NCBI GenBank assembly: GCA_029977305.1 | Contig: JAPOLF010000021.1 | Coordinates: forward strand, 269 to 15,291 | Source: a bacterium | GTDB lineage: Bacteria; Chloroflexota; Chloroflexia; Thermomicrobiales; UBA6265 | DNA length: 15,023 bases | Direction of reading: 5' to 3' | Part shown: in pieces, positions 1 through 7,175 of the stretch | Numbering within the stretch: position 1 is the stretch's first letter | Layout of the letters: each line of letters begins with the position of its first letter | Notes under the pieces: model-generated | Databases searched by the model: none | Seen by the model: only the letters and a program-made list of their open reading frames with translations | What the model was told of the DNA's origin: nothing | Position numbers and translations under genes: made by a program

Positions 1-506
1 AAATACATCTGACGCCAGTCGCCGTTCATGCCTGAGGTGAAGTCGAGAAGCGGGTAGAGGATCAGCGCGTTCAGCAGCGACACATAGACGAACTGGATGA
101 GTAGCTCATTGAATGCAGCTCGCATCGGCGGCTTGCGCAAGAAGACGACAGCCAAGGCGATCGCCGCAAGTCCGATGTTCACCAAGGTGCCAGCTGAGGC
201 GATCAGGATTTGCTGCGCCTCGCTGAACTGACGGGGATCGTAGGACCCCCCCCCGGCGAAGCCGTAGTAGCCGTAATCCAGCACCTGCCCGCCCATCAGC
301 CAGATGGCGATGGCGTGGCCGAGTTCGTGCAGGATCACCGCGATCGGCATCAGCACGAAGAACGCCGCCTGGTCGATCAGCGACTTGTCCTCGTGGGTGA
401 ACCGCAGGTCCCACGTGCCGGACCAATTGCGCAGGATCTTCACGACGGTGACGACGCTCAGCACGCCGTAGAGCATCAGGAAGATGGACGAGTCGAATCC
501 CATCAT
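1..506 (-). CDS. M50-family (site-2-protease-like) membrane metalloprotease, C-terminus cut by window edge
   Basis: The protein is open at the left edge, so only the first 168 residues are visible. Residues 60-64 read HELGH, the HExxH zinc motif, inside a hydrophobic stretch (about 48-71). A second motif around residue 146-155 (N...YPLLDF) fits the M50 pattern in which a later Asp (D155 here) is the third zinc ligand. Hydrophobic segments near 8-25, 48-71, 98-123 and 133-155 point to a polytopic membrane protein. Family members cleave substrates within or near the membrane; the substrate here is unknown. The ATG at 506 overlaps the upstream MFS stop by one base (TGATG), with AAGGTG 7 nt before it, so the two are translationally coupled; the adjacent ATG at 503 is an alternative. 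A run of nine G on this strand (complement of 246-254) encodes three glycines at residues 85-87. Confidence 0.82.
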   Translation of the reverse strand, partial: MMGFDSSIFLMLYGVLSVVTVVKILRNWSGTWDLRFTHEDKSLIDQAAFFVLMPIAVILHELGHAIAIWLMGGQVLDYGYYGFAGGGSYDPRQFSEAQQILIASAGTLVNIGLAAIALAVVFLRKPPMRAAFNELLIQFVYVSLLNALILYPLLDFTSGMNGDWRQMY

Positions 507-1813
507 CAGGAGACACCTTGCACGCGCGGCAGGCCGATCGGCGTGGCCATCGCACCGGAGCGCTTGGCCAGCACCACGAGCGTGAGCGCGGTCGCGATCG
601 CCATCACCCCGCCAAGTATGACCGCCATCGGCGCACCGAGCGCATCCGATGCCACACCGGCGATGAACGCCCCTATCGGCGTCGATCCGGCGAAGACCGT
701 CATGTAGATGCTCATCACCCGACCGCGCAGAGGTTGTGGCGTGCTGGTCTGCACGGTGGAGTTCGCGGTGGCCATGGTGGTGGTCATGCAGAAGCCAACG
801 CCGGCGATCGCAATGAGGGCGATCGCGATCGGAAGATGCTCGGCTGCGGCGATACCGAGGACGATCAGCATCACCCCGAGCAGGAATGCCATCGTGAGCA
901 TCTTTCGCATGCTGGGAGACTTGCCGGTGAAGGCGAGCAGCAGCGCCCCAATCAGTGCGCCGCTCCCCAGGGCAGACATCATCACCCCGAAGCCACCGGG
1001 CCCGATCTCGAGATCATTGCGTGCCAAGAGCGGCACCCAGATCGTGAAGTTCAACGAGAAGATGGAGATGAACCCGACCAGCATGATGGTGAGGCGGACC
1101 ACTGGGGACGAGCGCACCTGCGCGAATCCTTCCGCCAGTCGGTGCAACACCGAACTGCCATCATAGGCGCGGGTGGGGGCGCCGGTGGTGTGCATCAACC
1201 CGAGGCCGATCACGACCGGGAAGTAGGTGATCGCATTGATCGCGAAGCACGGAGCCGCGCCCAGCGTGGAGAGCAGGATCCCGGCGATGGCGGGGCCGAC
1301 CACCCGCGACGTGTTGAAGAGCGCGGAGTTGAGCGCGACGGCGTTGAGGGTGTCATCAACGCCCACCATGTCCGTCACAAATGCTTGGCGTGCGGGCATG
1401 TCGAAGGCGTTGACGATCCCGAAGAGCAGTGCCGCGGTCCAGATCTGCCACAGCTCGACACGATCGGTGGCGACGAGGATTGCCAGCACCGAGGTGATCA
1501 CGCCGATCATCCCTTGCGTCACCATCAGGAGGCGGCGCTTCGGATACCGGTCGACGATCACCCCTGCTGGGATTCCGAGCACAAGCGTCGGGCCGAATTG
1601 GAGCATCCCGGTGATGCCGAGCAGGAGCGGAGAGTCGGTCAGCGTGAGCACCAGCCAACTCTGCGCGAGCGATTGCAGCCAGGTCCCGGTGAGTGAGAAG
1701 AGTTGGGTTGCCCAGAAGATCCGGTAGTCGCGATGGCTGAACGCGCGCAACCCGTTCGGCAGGCGTCGATGGCGCAGATGGGTGCTCGTCTGTGCGCCAG
1801 AAGGGGTTGACAC
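506..1813 (-). CDS. MFS transporter, EntS/MFS_3-like exporter
   Basis: A 435-residue protein with about 11-12 hydrophobic helices. The MFS motif A is present in the loop after helix 2 (GVIVDRYPKRR), and the following section resembles the enterobactin-exporter/MFS_3 group of proton-driven drug or siderophore exporters (stretch ALNSALFNTSRVVGPAIAG). Substrate cannot be told. I chose the GTG at 1813 because AGGA lies 8-9 nt upstream and the protein then begins shortly before the usual FSHRDYRIFW entry into helix 1. The frame stays open back to an ATG at 1927, but that extension would translate straight through a perfect terminator-type hairpin and has no family resemblance. Its TGA overlaps the ATG of the downstream metalloprotease. 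I see no clear promoter of its own between the hairpin and the start. Confidence 0.88.
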   Translation of the reverse strand: MSTPSGAQTSTHLRHRRLPNGLRAFSHRDYRIFWATQLFSLTGTWLQSLAQSWLVLTLTDSPLLLGITGMLQFGPTLVLGIPAGVIVDRYPKRRLLMVTQGMIGVITSVLAILVATDRVELWQIWTAALLFGIVNAFDMPARQAFVTDMVGVDDTLNAVALNSALFNTSRVVGPAIAGILLSTLGAAPCFAINAITYFPVVIGLGLMHTTGAPTRAYDGSSVLHRLAEGFAQVRSSPVVRLTIMLVGFISIFSLNFTIWVPLLARNDLEIGPGGFGVMMSALGSGALIGALLLAFTGKSPSMRKMLTMAFLLGVMLIVLGIAAAEHLPIAIALIAIAGVGFCMTTTMATANSTVQTSTPQPLRGRVMSIYMTVFAGSTPIGAFIAGVASDALGAPMAVILGGVMAIATALTLVVLAKRSGAMATPIGLPRVQGVS

Positions 1814-1885
1814 CGCAAGGGTCCTCGCGATCGTTGATGTTGCCTGCGGGGATTGTCGCAGGTTCCTCTTCAGGCCCTGGATGCA

Positions 1886-1918
1886 AAGAGGCCGGGCGCC
1901 ATCAGCACCCGGCCTCTT
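1886..1918 (-). terminator. Transcription terminator of the NlpC/P60 gene
   Basis: A perfect 11-bp inverted repeat (AAGAGGCCGGG at 1886-1896, its complement at 1908-1918) with an 11-nt loop lies about 50 nt beyond the stop of the NlpC/P60 gene. On the minus strand the stem ends in a short TTT then GCATCC, so the U-tract is weak, but the stem is GC-rich. It sits between two same-direction genes and would end the NlpC/P60 transcript. Confidence 0.72.
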
Positions 1919-1968
1919 CGTCCCCAAGGGTTGATCACCTCAACGGTGACCTGCGCCATCCCGGTGTC

Positions 1969-3066
1969 TTACCAGAGTCGGGTCGCTCCGTAGTAGCGTG
2001 ACCCGTAGTAGTCGGAGTTCAGATCCGTCACGACGACGCCCGTTTCCTCGTTCTCGGCGTGAACGAACTGCCCACCACCGATGTAGATACCCACGTGGGA
2101 GAGACCGGCGCGGAAGGTGTCACCGAAGAAGACCAGATCCCCCGGCTGCAGCTCATCCATGCTAACGGAGTGGCCCATGCCGATCTGGGTGAACATGTCA
2201 TGGGTGATGTCGATGCCCATCGTGTTCTGGAAGACGAACATCGTGAACCCGGAGCAGTCGAATGCGTTCGGGCCTTCGCCAGCGTAGACGTACGGGTAAC
2301 CGACGTACTGCATCGCGAAGTCGACGATGTACTGCCCACCGCCCGATTCGACGTTTCCACGACCATTGCCACGGTCGTTGCGGCCGTTGCCGCGATCTCC
2401 ACCGCCGCCGCCATTGTCAGACGGCTCATCGACAACCGGGGGCTCGAACGCAACGAATGATGCGTGGACGAAGGCAGGCGAGCCACCGCAGGAAACCGGC
2501 TGCCACTCACCGACCGGATCACCGATGATGCCGACCCAATCGCCATCGTTCAGGCGACCGACCACATTGGCATCGAACGACGCGCCATCGCGGCAGACCG
2601 CACCATCGCCGCGGGTGCCCGCGACCCAGCCATCAGCGTAAACGTTGGAGGCGTCATAGTCGTAGGCCGAAGCCCAATCAGGGGTGTACTCCTCGGCCGG
2701 GGCCTCTTCGTAAACCGGATCCTCGACGTACACCTCTTCAGCAGGTGCTTCATCGGCAACGGCGCTCTCGTCGCCGTAGAGCTCAGCCTCAGGCAGGTAG
2801 CCGCCGGCATCGACCTCGTACCACGCCAGCCCTTCGGAGTCGTAGTAGGGGCCGCTCAACACGGTCACCCAGGCACCACCACCCAATTCGGCAACAACCG
2901 ACGAACCGTAACCCGGCTCACTGCGGACGAGTCCGCTGCCGCCGGTGGTTGCGCCTTGGCCAGACCAGAGCTCAGCGGCAGCGCCGCGAGCACCCATCGT
3001 CATGATGAGTGCGAAGAGTGCAATGGCGGTCGCGAGGCGACGCATTGCCATGGAGTGCTTGAACAA
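1969..3066 (-). CDS. Secreted cell-wall hydrolase: two SH3b-like domains plus NlpC/P60
   Basis: A 365-residue exported protein expected to cut peptidoglycan stem peptides. Residues 1-31 form a signal peptide (basic start, hydrophobic core, AAA before the cleavage site). An SH3b-like domain spans about 32-95, followed by an acidic Glu/Ala/Tyr linker (about 96-130). A second SH3-like domain (about 142-208) has Cys158 and Cys193, a possible disulfide. A Gly/Asn/Arg linker (about 215-244) leads to NlpC/P60 at 245-365. The catalytic Cys271 (DCSGF), His324 (LSHVGIYIGGG) and His336 (FVHA) are all present, so the enzyme looks active. I chose TTG at 3066 because GGGAGG is 8 nt upstream. ATG at 3051 or 3045 would keep the signal peptide but lacks a well-placed ribosome site. 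It is monocistronic, between a long leader and a terminator. Confidence 0.9.
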   Translation of the reverse strand: MFKHSMAMRRLATAIALFALIMTMGARGAAAELWSGQGATTGGSGLVRSEPGYGSSVVAELGGGAWVTVLSGPYYDSEGLAWYEVDAGGYLPEAELYGDESAVADEAPAEEVYVEDPVYEEAPAEEYTPDWASAYDYDASNVYADGWVAGTRGDGAVCRDGASFDANVVGRLNDGDWVGIIGDPVGEWQPVSCGGSPAFVHASFVAFEPPVVDEPSDNGGGGGDRGNGRNDRGNGRGNVESGGGQYIVDFAMQYVGYPYVYAGEGPNAFDCSGFTMFVFQNTMGIDITHDMFTQIGMGHSVSMDELQPGDLVFFGDTFRAGLSHVGIYIGGGQFVHAENEETGVVVTDLNSDYYGSRYYGATRLW

Positions 3067-3325
3067 GACCCTTCCCTCCCAGTGTTTCCCGATCAAGCAG
3101 CCCTTCTTGATCGGCCCGCAGGTGGCGGGGTGTGTGAACCTGTTTCCTCCAGTGCTGACCGGACATACATCCGCGCACATGCCGCAGGTCGTGTCCATCC
3201 ACACGAGTGCGGGTTTTCGAAGAACCGCCCGACCCCCATTCCAGGTCGCCGGTTCGAGAATCGCGCATCAATGGGCCGACATGTCGACCCGAGATCCACC
3301 GAAGCGCCTCAACGCCGTTTCGGTT
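3067..3325 (-). promoter_or_regulatory. Long 5' leader of the NlpC/P60 gene with hairpins near the ribosome site
   Basis: The predicted transcript carries about 260 nt before the start codon. A perfect 9-bp hairpin (CCGATCAAG at 3106-3114 of this strand paired with 3089-3097, 8-nt loop) ends 8 nt before the GGGAGG site at 3080-3075. A smaller 5-bp GC hairpin (3115-3129) lies just upstream. Neither is followed by a U-run, so they look more like elements that could control ribosome access than terminators. I could not match the leader to c-di-AMP, c-di-GMP, cobalamin or other riboswitch consensus that I know. The whole 3067-3437 stretch has no gene I can support. Confidence 0.35.
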
Positions 3326-3331
3326 TTGCTC

Positions 3332-3361
3332 ACCGTACCAACCTCAGGCCCGGCCTGTCAA
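3332..3361 (-). promoter_or_regulatory. Sigma-70-type promoter for the NlpC/P60 gene
   Basis: TTGACA (3361-3356), a perfect -35 element, is followed by an 18-nt spacer and TACGGT (3337-3332), a weak -10 that keeps the first T, the A and the last T. Transcription would begin near 3325. It lies in the intergenic region upstream of the hydrolase on the correct strand. Confidence 0.45.
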
Positions 3362-3437
3362 GCAGATTTCCGCGTGCTTACGCACAAAAACGTTCGTACG
3401 AGACTCAGCAATCCGGTCGAATTCACCGTTATGTCTG

Positions 3438-4592
3438 CTAGTGGTCCGCTTGCCGACGAGGCTTCGCAGCTGCCCCTGCGGACTCCCCGGATTCGCGTTC
3501 GCGACGCTGACTGGCGATCAGATCAAGCTCTTGCTGGGCCTGCTCGAGGCGGAGACGGACCCGCTGCTCCTCGCGCAGCCAAAGATCCCGCCGCACCGAG
3601 CCGTCGGCGATGCGCAGCTCATCGAGTTGGGTCGTGAACGAGGAAATCCGGAACCCGAGATCGCGGTGCCCCTCGATGAGCTCGTCAATTCGGTCAGTGA
3701 GGCGGTCAAATCGTTGTTCCGACGAGGATTTCGTGTCCGCGATCCGGCCATCAAGCTCCTGCCGGCTGTCCTCCAACCGGTCGATCATCGTCTCGTGGCG
3801 CTCAATCGCTTGGGTGTTCACCTTCGCGATCTCGCCACGGAGCACCGCCTGCTGGTTCCGGAGATCCTCGAGGTCGGTATCTACATGAGCCACGGAGCGG
3901 CGGGTGTCGTCGGCCAATTCGAACAAATGTCCGAGATCGGAGCGGAGTTCGTCGATGCGGGAGCCAAGGGCGTCCCCGATCTGGCTGACATCAGCCACCC
4001 GCCGCCGACCGTCTTGGTCAACGATCTTGATCGTGTCCTCAGCCCGCATGATCTCCCGGCGGATCTCGTCCATCTCGGTGCGGACGACCTCAATCCCATC
4101 GCGCAACTGGTGAGAGACCACGGTGCCGCGATCGATCAGCGCGGCGATGTGTTCGATCCGGGCGTCGACTTCCTCGTTTCGCTGCCGAACCATGGCGTAT
4201 TCGTCGCCCTTGGAGCGGGAGGTCTCGAGCACCTCGTTGACATGGGCTTGCAGATTGCGGATGGGGCGGGCGACATCGTCAATGCGCGTCTCGAGGTCGA
4301 CGATCTGCTCGCGGGTGCGGGCCTCGTCGAGCGCACGTGCCTGCAGCGCCTGCGCGACATCCTGCTTGAACTGCTCGATCGCCATTCGGTTCTGAACGAT
4401 CCCCGCCTCATATTGGCGGGTGATCTCCTCTTCCCGGCTCTGCCGACCGAGGAGTTCCCGCACAAACTGGCGGAGTTCGTCGATCTGGTCCTGCAGCGCA
4501 AGAATCCGCGCCTCGTCTCGTCGGCGGTCGTCTTCCATGCGGTAGGACGCGGGAGAGAGCGGGGAGGGGGGTTGGTTTCGCGGTGTGCTCAT
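3438..4592 (-). CDS. Coiled-coil protein of unknown function
   Basis: I do not recognise a named family. The 384-residue product has no signal peptide and no membrane helix, and is strongly charged. After a Pro/Ser-rich start (about 1-20) nearly the whole chain (about 20-365) is heptad-like, with many Glu, Arg, Asp, Gln and regular Leu/Ile/Val. Short breaks and a Lys/Arg/Ala-rich tail follow (KPRRQADH end). This resembles long cytoplasmic coiled coils or SMC-like arms without an ATPase head. The ATG at 4592 overlaps the TGA of the upstream deacetylase (ATGA), with GAGGAGG 4 nt before it. The frame is open to 4724, but that part lies inside the deacetylase gene. It is the last gene of the PLDc_N-deacetylase operon; I see no convincing terminator after it. 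Confidence 0.8.
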   Translation of the reverse strand: MSTPRNQPPSPLSPASYRMEDDRRRDEARILALQDQIDELRQFVRELLGRQSREEEITRQYEAGIVQNRMAIEQFKQDVAQALQARALDEARTREQIVDLETRIDDVARPIRNLQAHVNEVLETSRSKGDEYAMVRQRNEEVDARIEHIAALIDRGTVVSHQLRDGIEVVRTEMDEIRREIMRAEDTIKIVDQDGRRRVADVSQIGDALGSRIDELRSDLGHLFELADDTRRSVAHVDTDLEDLRNQQAVLRGEIAKVNTQAIERHETMIDRLEDSRQELDGRIADTKSSSEQRFDRLTDRIDELIEGHRDLGFRISSFTTQLDELRIADGSVRRDLWLREEQRVRLRLEQAQQELDLIASQRRERESGESAGAAAKPRRQADH

Positions 4593-5557
4593 GGCGCCTC
4601 CTCGTCCACCGCGCGGTCTGGTGCGGTGCCATCGAGGACACGGACGACGGCCGCCACACTCCGCGCGAGTGCACGTACATCGTAGCCGCCCTCGAGAACC
4701 ATGACGACCTTCCCGGTAGCGCATTCGTCCGCTATTTGGACGATGCGGTGCGCAATATCCGCAAAGCCCTGCTCGCTCAGGACGAAATTGCCCAGCGGAT
4801 CGCGGGCGTGGCCGTCGAACCCCGCCGAGACCACGATGAACTCCGGGGCGTAGGCGCGCAGCGCGGGCACCACCTCCCCATCCAACGCCGCGAGGTAAGC
4901 GCGGTCATCGGTCCCGGCGGGGAGCGGCACGTTCAAGGTGAAGCCTTCCCCTTTCCCTGCGCCGCGCTCCTCGCGCAGACCGGTGCCCGGGTACCACGGG
5001 GATTCATGCAGGGAGGCGAAGAAGATGTCGTCTCGTTCCCAGAACGCCTCCTGCGTGCCGTTCCCGTGGTGCACGTCGAAGTCGACCACCGCCACCCGCT
5101 CGGCTCCGCGGTGACGGGCGTGGGCGGCGGCGATGGCGGCGTTGTTGAGCAGGCAGAACCCCATCGCCTTGGTGGGCGTGGCGTGGTGTCCCGGCGGCCG
5201 AACCAGTGCAAACGCGGACGGCGCCTCCCCGTCGATGACCGCATCAACCGCACGGGTGGCGGCCCCGGCGGCAAACAGGGCGGTCTCCCACCCATCCGGG
5301 GTCATGATGGTGTCGCCATCGAGCGGACCACCGCCGGCCATCCAGAGCGCCTCGAGATCATCCAAGTACCCGAGGTCGTGCACGCGCAGCACCGCCTCGT
5401 AGCCCGAGGGGCCGAAGGTGAGGTCAGGGCGATCGCGCAGCAGGCCGGAGCGCGCAAGTTCCGCCTCGATGGCGCGAATCCGGCCGGGATGCTCCGGATG
5501 ATTGCCGGTGTCGTGTCCCTCGAAGCGGGGACTGCGCAGCAGGGCGGTCTTGGTCAT
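4589..5557 (-). CDS. HDAC-family zinc deacetylase (acetoin utilisation / acetylpolyamine amidohydrolase type)
   Basis: A 322-residue cytoplasmic deacetylase of the arginase-like HDAC fold, close to the usual length of bacterial members. Key residues are intact: HPGR near the N-terminus, catalytic His124-His125 (RPPGHHA), FCLLNNAAIAA, zinc ligands Asp161 and His163 (DFDVHHGNGT), Asp248 (SAGFDGH) and the EGGYD loop with Tyr292. Family members remove acetyl groups from lysines, polyamines or small molecules; the sequence does not say which. The ATG at 5557 overlaps the TGA of the upstream small membrane protein (ATGA). There is no well-placed ribosome site, so translation probably depends on coupling. 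The stop overlaps the start of the coiled-coil gene. A GNAT acetyltransferase lies in the divergent operon, about 1.3 kb beyond the shared promoter region. Confidence 0.93.
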   Translation of the reverse strand: MTKTALLRSPRFEGHDTGNHPEHPGRIRAIEAELARSGLLRDRPDLTFGPSGYEAVLRVHDLGYLDDLEALWMAGGGPLDGDTIMTPDGWETALFAAGAATRAVDAVIDGEAPSAFALVRPPGHHATPTKAMGFCLLNNAAIAAAHARHRGAERVAVVDFDVHHGNGTQEAFWERDDIFFASLHESPWYPGTGLREERGAGKGEGFTLNVPLPAGTDDRAYLAALDGEVVPALRAYAPEFIVVSAGFDGHARDPLGNFVLSEQGFADIAHRIVQIADECATGKVVMVLEGGYDVRALARSVAAVVRVLDGTAPDRAVDEEAP

Positions 5558-5826
5558 GAGGGCATCGGGGGGGTGCTCCTGGTGTCGGAGGACGAAACGC
5601 GGGCCTTCGGGGTCCAGAGTGGGATGGGCCGATCGGTGCCAGCCATGAGATAGACGACCGCCCCGACGATCGGGATCGCCAGCACGATCAACCACCACGC
5701 GATGGGGTTCCCGCCGCGCACCACCGTGCGGCGAGAGAGATCGCGCAGGGCGATGACGATAAGCCCGTAGTGCAGAACCATCCAGAGCAGGATCGCGACG
5801 ACGAGCAACACATGACCGAGGCTCAT
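5554..5826 (-). CDS. Small two-helix membrane protein, PLDc_N (phospholipase D N-terminal-like) type
   Basis: A 90-residue protein with two hydrophobic helices (about 4-25 and 44-65) and a basic loop between them (ALRDLSRRTVVRGGNP). The spacing and the sequence around helix 2 (WWLIVLAIPIVGAVVYLMAGTDRP) resemble the PLDc_N domain, which occurs as a stand-alone small integral membrane protein or in front of cardiolipin synthases. No catalytic HKD motif follows, so it is not an enzyme by itself. The tail (66-90) is polar, Ser/Pro-rich. The ATG at 5826 has AGAGGA about 6-7 nt upstream and is the first gene of a three-gene leftward operon; its stop overlaps the deacetylase start. An upstream in-frame extension to 6003 would run through the divergent MFS start, so I reject it. 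Confidence 0.72.
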   Translation of the reverse strand: MSLGHVLLVVAILLWMVLHYGLIVIALRDLSRRTVVRGGNPIAWWLIVLAIPIVGAVVYLMAGTDRPIPLWTPKARVSSSDTRSTPPMPS

Positions 5827-5927
5827 CGAGAATCCTCTGGGCGGGCAGATGCGGGATGTCGTGGGTGGTGTGCCATGGCTGGTAGTGTAGTCGCCGCGCC
5901 AGATCGCGGGCGCGGGGCGGAGGGCGC
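5827..5927. promoter_or_regulatory. Divergent promoter region between the deacetylase operon and the MFS-GNAT operon
   Basis: These 101 bases separate two divergent start codons and must hold both promoters or one shared control site. On the minus strand TACACT (5889-5884) could serve as a -10; on the plus strand the overlapping TAGTGT (5883-5888) could do the same. I find no good -35 for either. The base pattern around TACACT recurs upstream of the DUF4352-like gene at 11472-11482. Confidence 0.3.
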
Positions 5928-7175
5928 GTGAGCACCGGACAATCCGACATCGCAGCGGTGTCCACCGCGGAAGGCCTCCCCCCGACCGGGAATCCGCGCA
6001 CACGCGGAGTGGTTGGCCGTTATGCGGTCTACGCCGCCTTGGCCGACGTCAGCCTGACCGGCGGCATCTGGATGCTTTATCTGCAGCATCGCGGATTCTC
6101 GCTCGGGCAGATCGGGTTGGCAGAGGCCGCGTTCCACCTGGCTCCGGTGGTGTTCGAACTGCCGTCGGGGTCCTTCGCCGATGTGCTGGGCCGGAAGTGG
6201 TCGTTGGCGATCGGTCCGGCGCTGGCCGCGGTGGCAATGCTCCTGATGCTGCGCGTCGATTCGGTGTGGCTGATGGTGGTTGCCATGTTCATCAATGGGT
6301 CCGCCTATGCGTTTCGCTCCGGTGCGGGGCAGGCCTATCTCTACGACACGCTGAAGGCCGACGGGCGCTCGGGCATTTTCACGAAGATCATGGGGCGGCT
6401 CTTCTCGTTGATGTACCTGATCATCGCGCTGACCACCTGGTTGGGTGGGGTGATGGCGGAGCGCTCTTTCGCTTGGCCGTATGCGCTCGGCGCGGCGATC
6501 GCCATCTTCGCTGCGGTGTGGGCCGCCTTGTTGCCGGAGCCCGCTCGGGAACGGTCCGAGCATCGCAGCATCGTGCGCACCATCGGGGAAGCGACCGTTG
6601 TCTTGCGGACGCACCCGGAATTGCGCGGGCTGACCGCGTTCGGCACCGCGCTCGCCACGGCGATGACCTTGATCTCCCTCTACTCGCAGGTGATCTATGC
6701 CGATCGCGGGCTCGACACCGGGACCATCGGATTCATCATCGGCATCGTCTTCCTCTTCACGGCATCGGGCACATGGTTGGCAGCTCGTATCTCGGGGAGG
6801 GTGTCGTTCGCCCGGTGGGCCGCGCCGACGGTGCTGTTGGTCGCGATCCTCGGTGTCTGCATGGCTCGGCTGCCCTTCGTGGTGCTGATCCCCCTCTACT
6901 TCCTCACCGAGTTCGTGCTTGGTGTGCTCGAGACCATGTTTTCCAACCGCTTCAATCAGGACACGCCCTCGGAGCAGCGGGCCACGGTGCTCTCGATCCA
7001 GGGATTCCTGTTCTCCCTGACGATGATCTGGGCGTTCCCGCTCTTCGGGTTCGCGGCCGAGCGCATCGGGTGGACCCTACCCTTCGTGGTGTCGGGTGGG
7101 GTGTTGATCGCCGCATGGATGTTCTGGCTTTCGCAGACGCGCCTCTCCCGCCCTCCGCGGAGTCAAGCGGCATGA
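5928..7175 (+). CDS. MFS transporter
   Basis: A 415-residue protein with about 12 hydrophobic helices after a polar start of some 28 residues. Motif A appears as GSFADVLGRKWSL after helix 2, the usual place, and the central loop is charged (PEPARERSEHRS, around residue 204-215), dividing two six-helix halves. It is likely a proton-coupled efflux or uptake carrier; the substrate is unknown. It is not closely similar to the MFS protein at 506-1813. The GTG at 5928 is preceded by GGCGGAGG about 4 nt away. The stop overlaps the ATG of the GNAT gene (ATGA), so the two are coupled; a transporter plus acetyltransferase pair would suit handling or resistance to a small molecule, but this is inference. 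Confidence 0.88.
   Translation: MSTGQSDIAAVSTAEGLPPTGNPRTRGVVGRYAVYAALADVSLTGGIWMLYLQHRGFSLGQIGLAEAAFHLAPVVFELPSGSFADVLGRKWSLAIGPALAAVAMLLMLRVDSVWLMVVAMFINGSAYAFRSGAGQAYLYDTLKADGRSGIFTKIMGRLFSLMYLIIALTTWLGGVMAERSFAWPYALGAAIAIFAAVWAALLPEPARERSEHRSIVRTIGEATVVLRTHPELRGLTAFGTALATAMTLISLYSQVIYADRGLDTGTIGFIIGIVFLFTASGTWLAARISGRVSFARWAAPTVLLVAILGVCMARLPFVVLIPLYFLTEFVLGVLETMFSNRFNQDTPSEQRATVLSIQGFLFSLTMIWAFPLFGFAAERIGWTLPFVVSGGVLIAAWMFWLSQTRLSRPPRSQAA

Noticed and set aside
518..1696. Long open frame of 392 codons on the plus strand
   Set aside because: It is antisense to the MFS gene and its product is rich in His, Arg, Asp and Gly with no hydrophobic or domain pattern, as expected for a high-GC shadow.
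1814..1927. N-terminal extension of the MFS gene to an ATG at 1927
   Set aside because: It would translate through the perfect hairpin at 1886-1918, has no family resemblance, and a GTG with a good ribosome site exists at 1813.
3067..3204. Cysteine-rich in-frame extension of the NlpC/P60 gene, or a separate cysteine-rich leader peptide
   Set aside because: It would place about 46 residues in front of a clear signal peptide and has no ribosome site at its start; the cysteines look like chance in the leader RNA.
3067..3361. c-di-AMP (ydaO) riboswitch before the NlpC/P60 gene
   Set aside because: Expected because such riboswitches often control these hydrolases, but I cannot find the conserved core segments.
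4583..5653. Open frame of 356 codons on the plus strand over the deacetylase
   Set aside because: The opposite strand holds an intact HDAC family protein with all its catalytic residues; this frame shows no domain.
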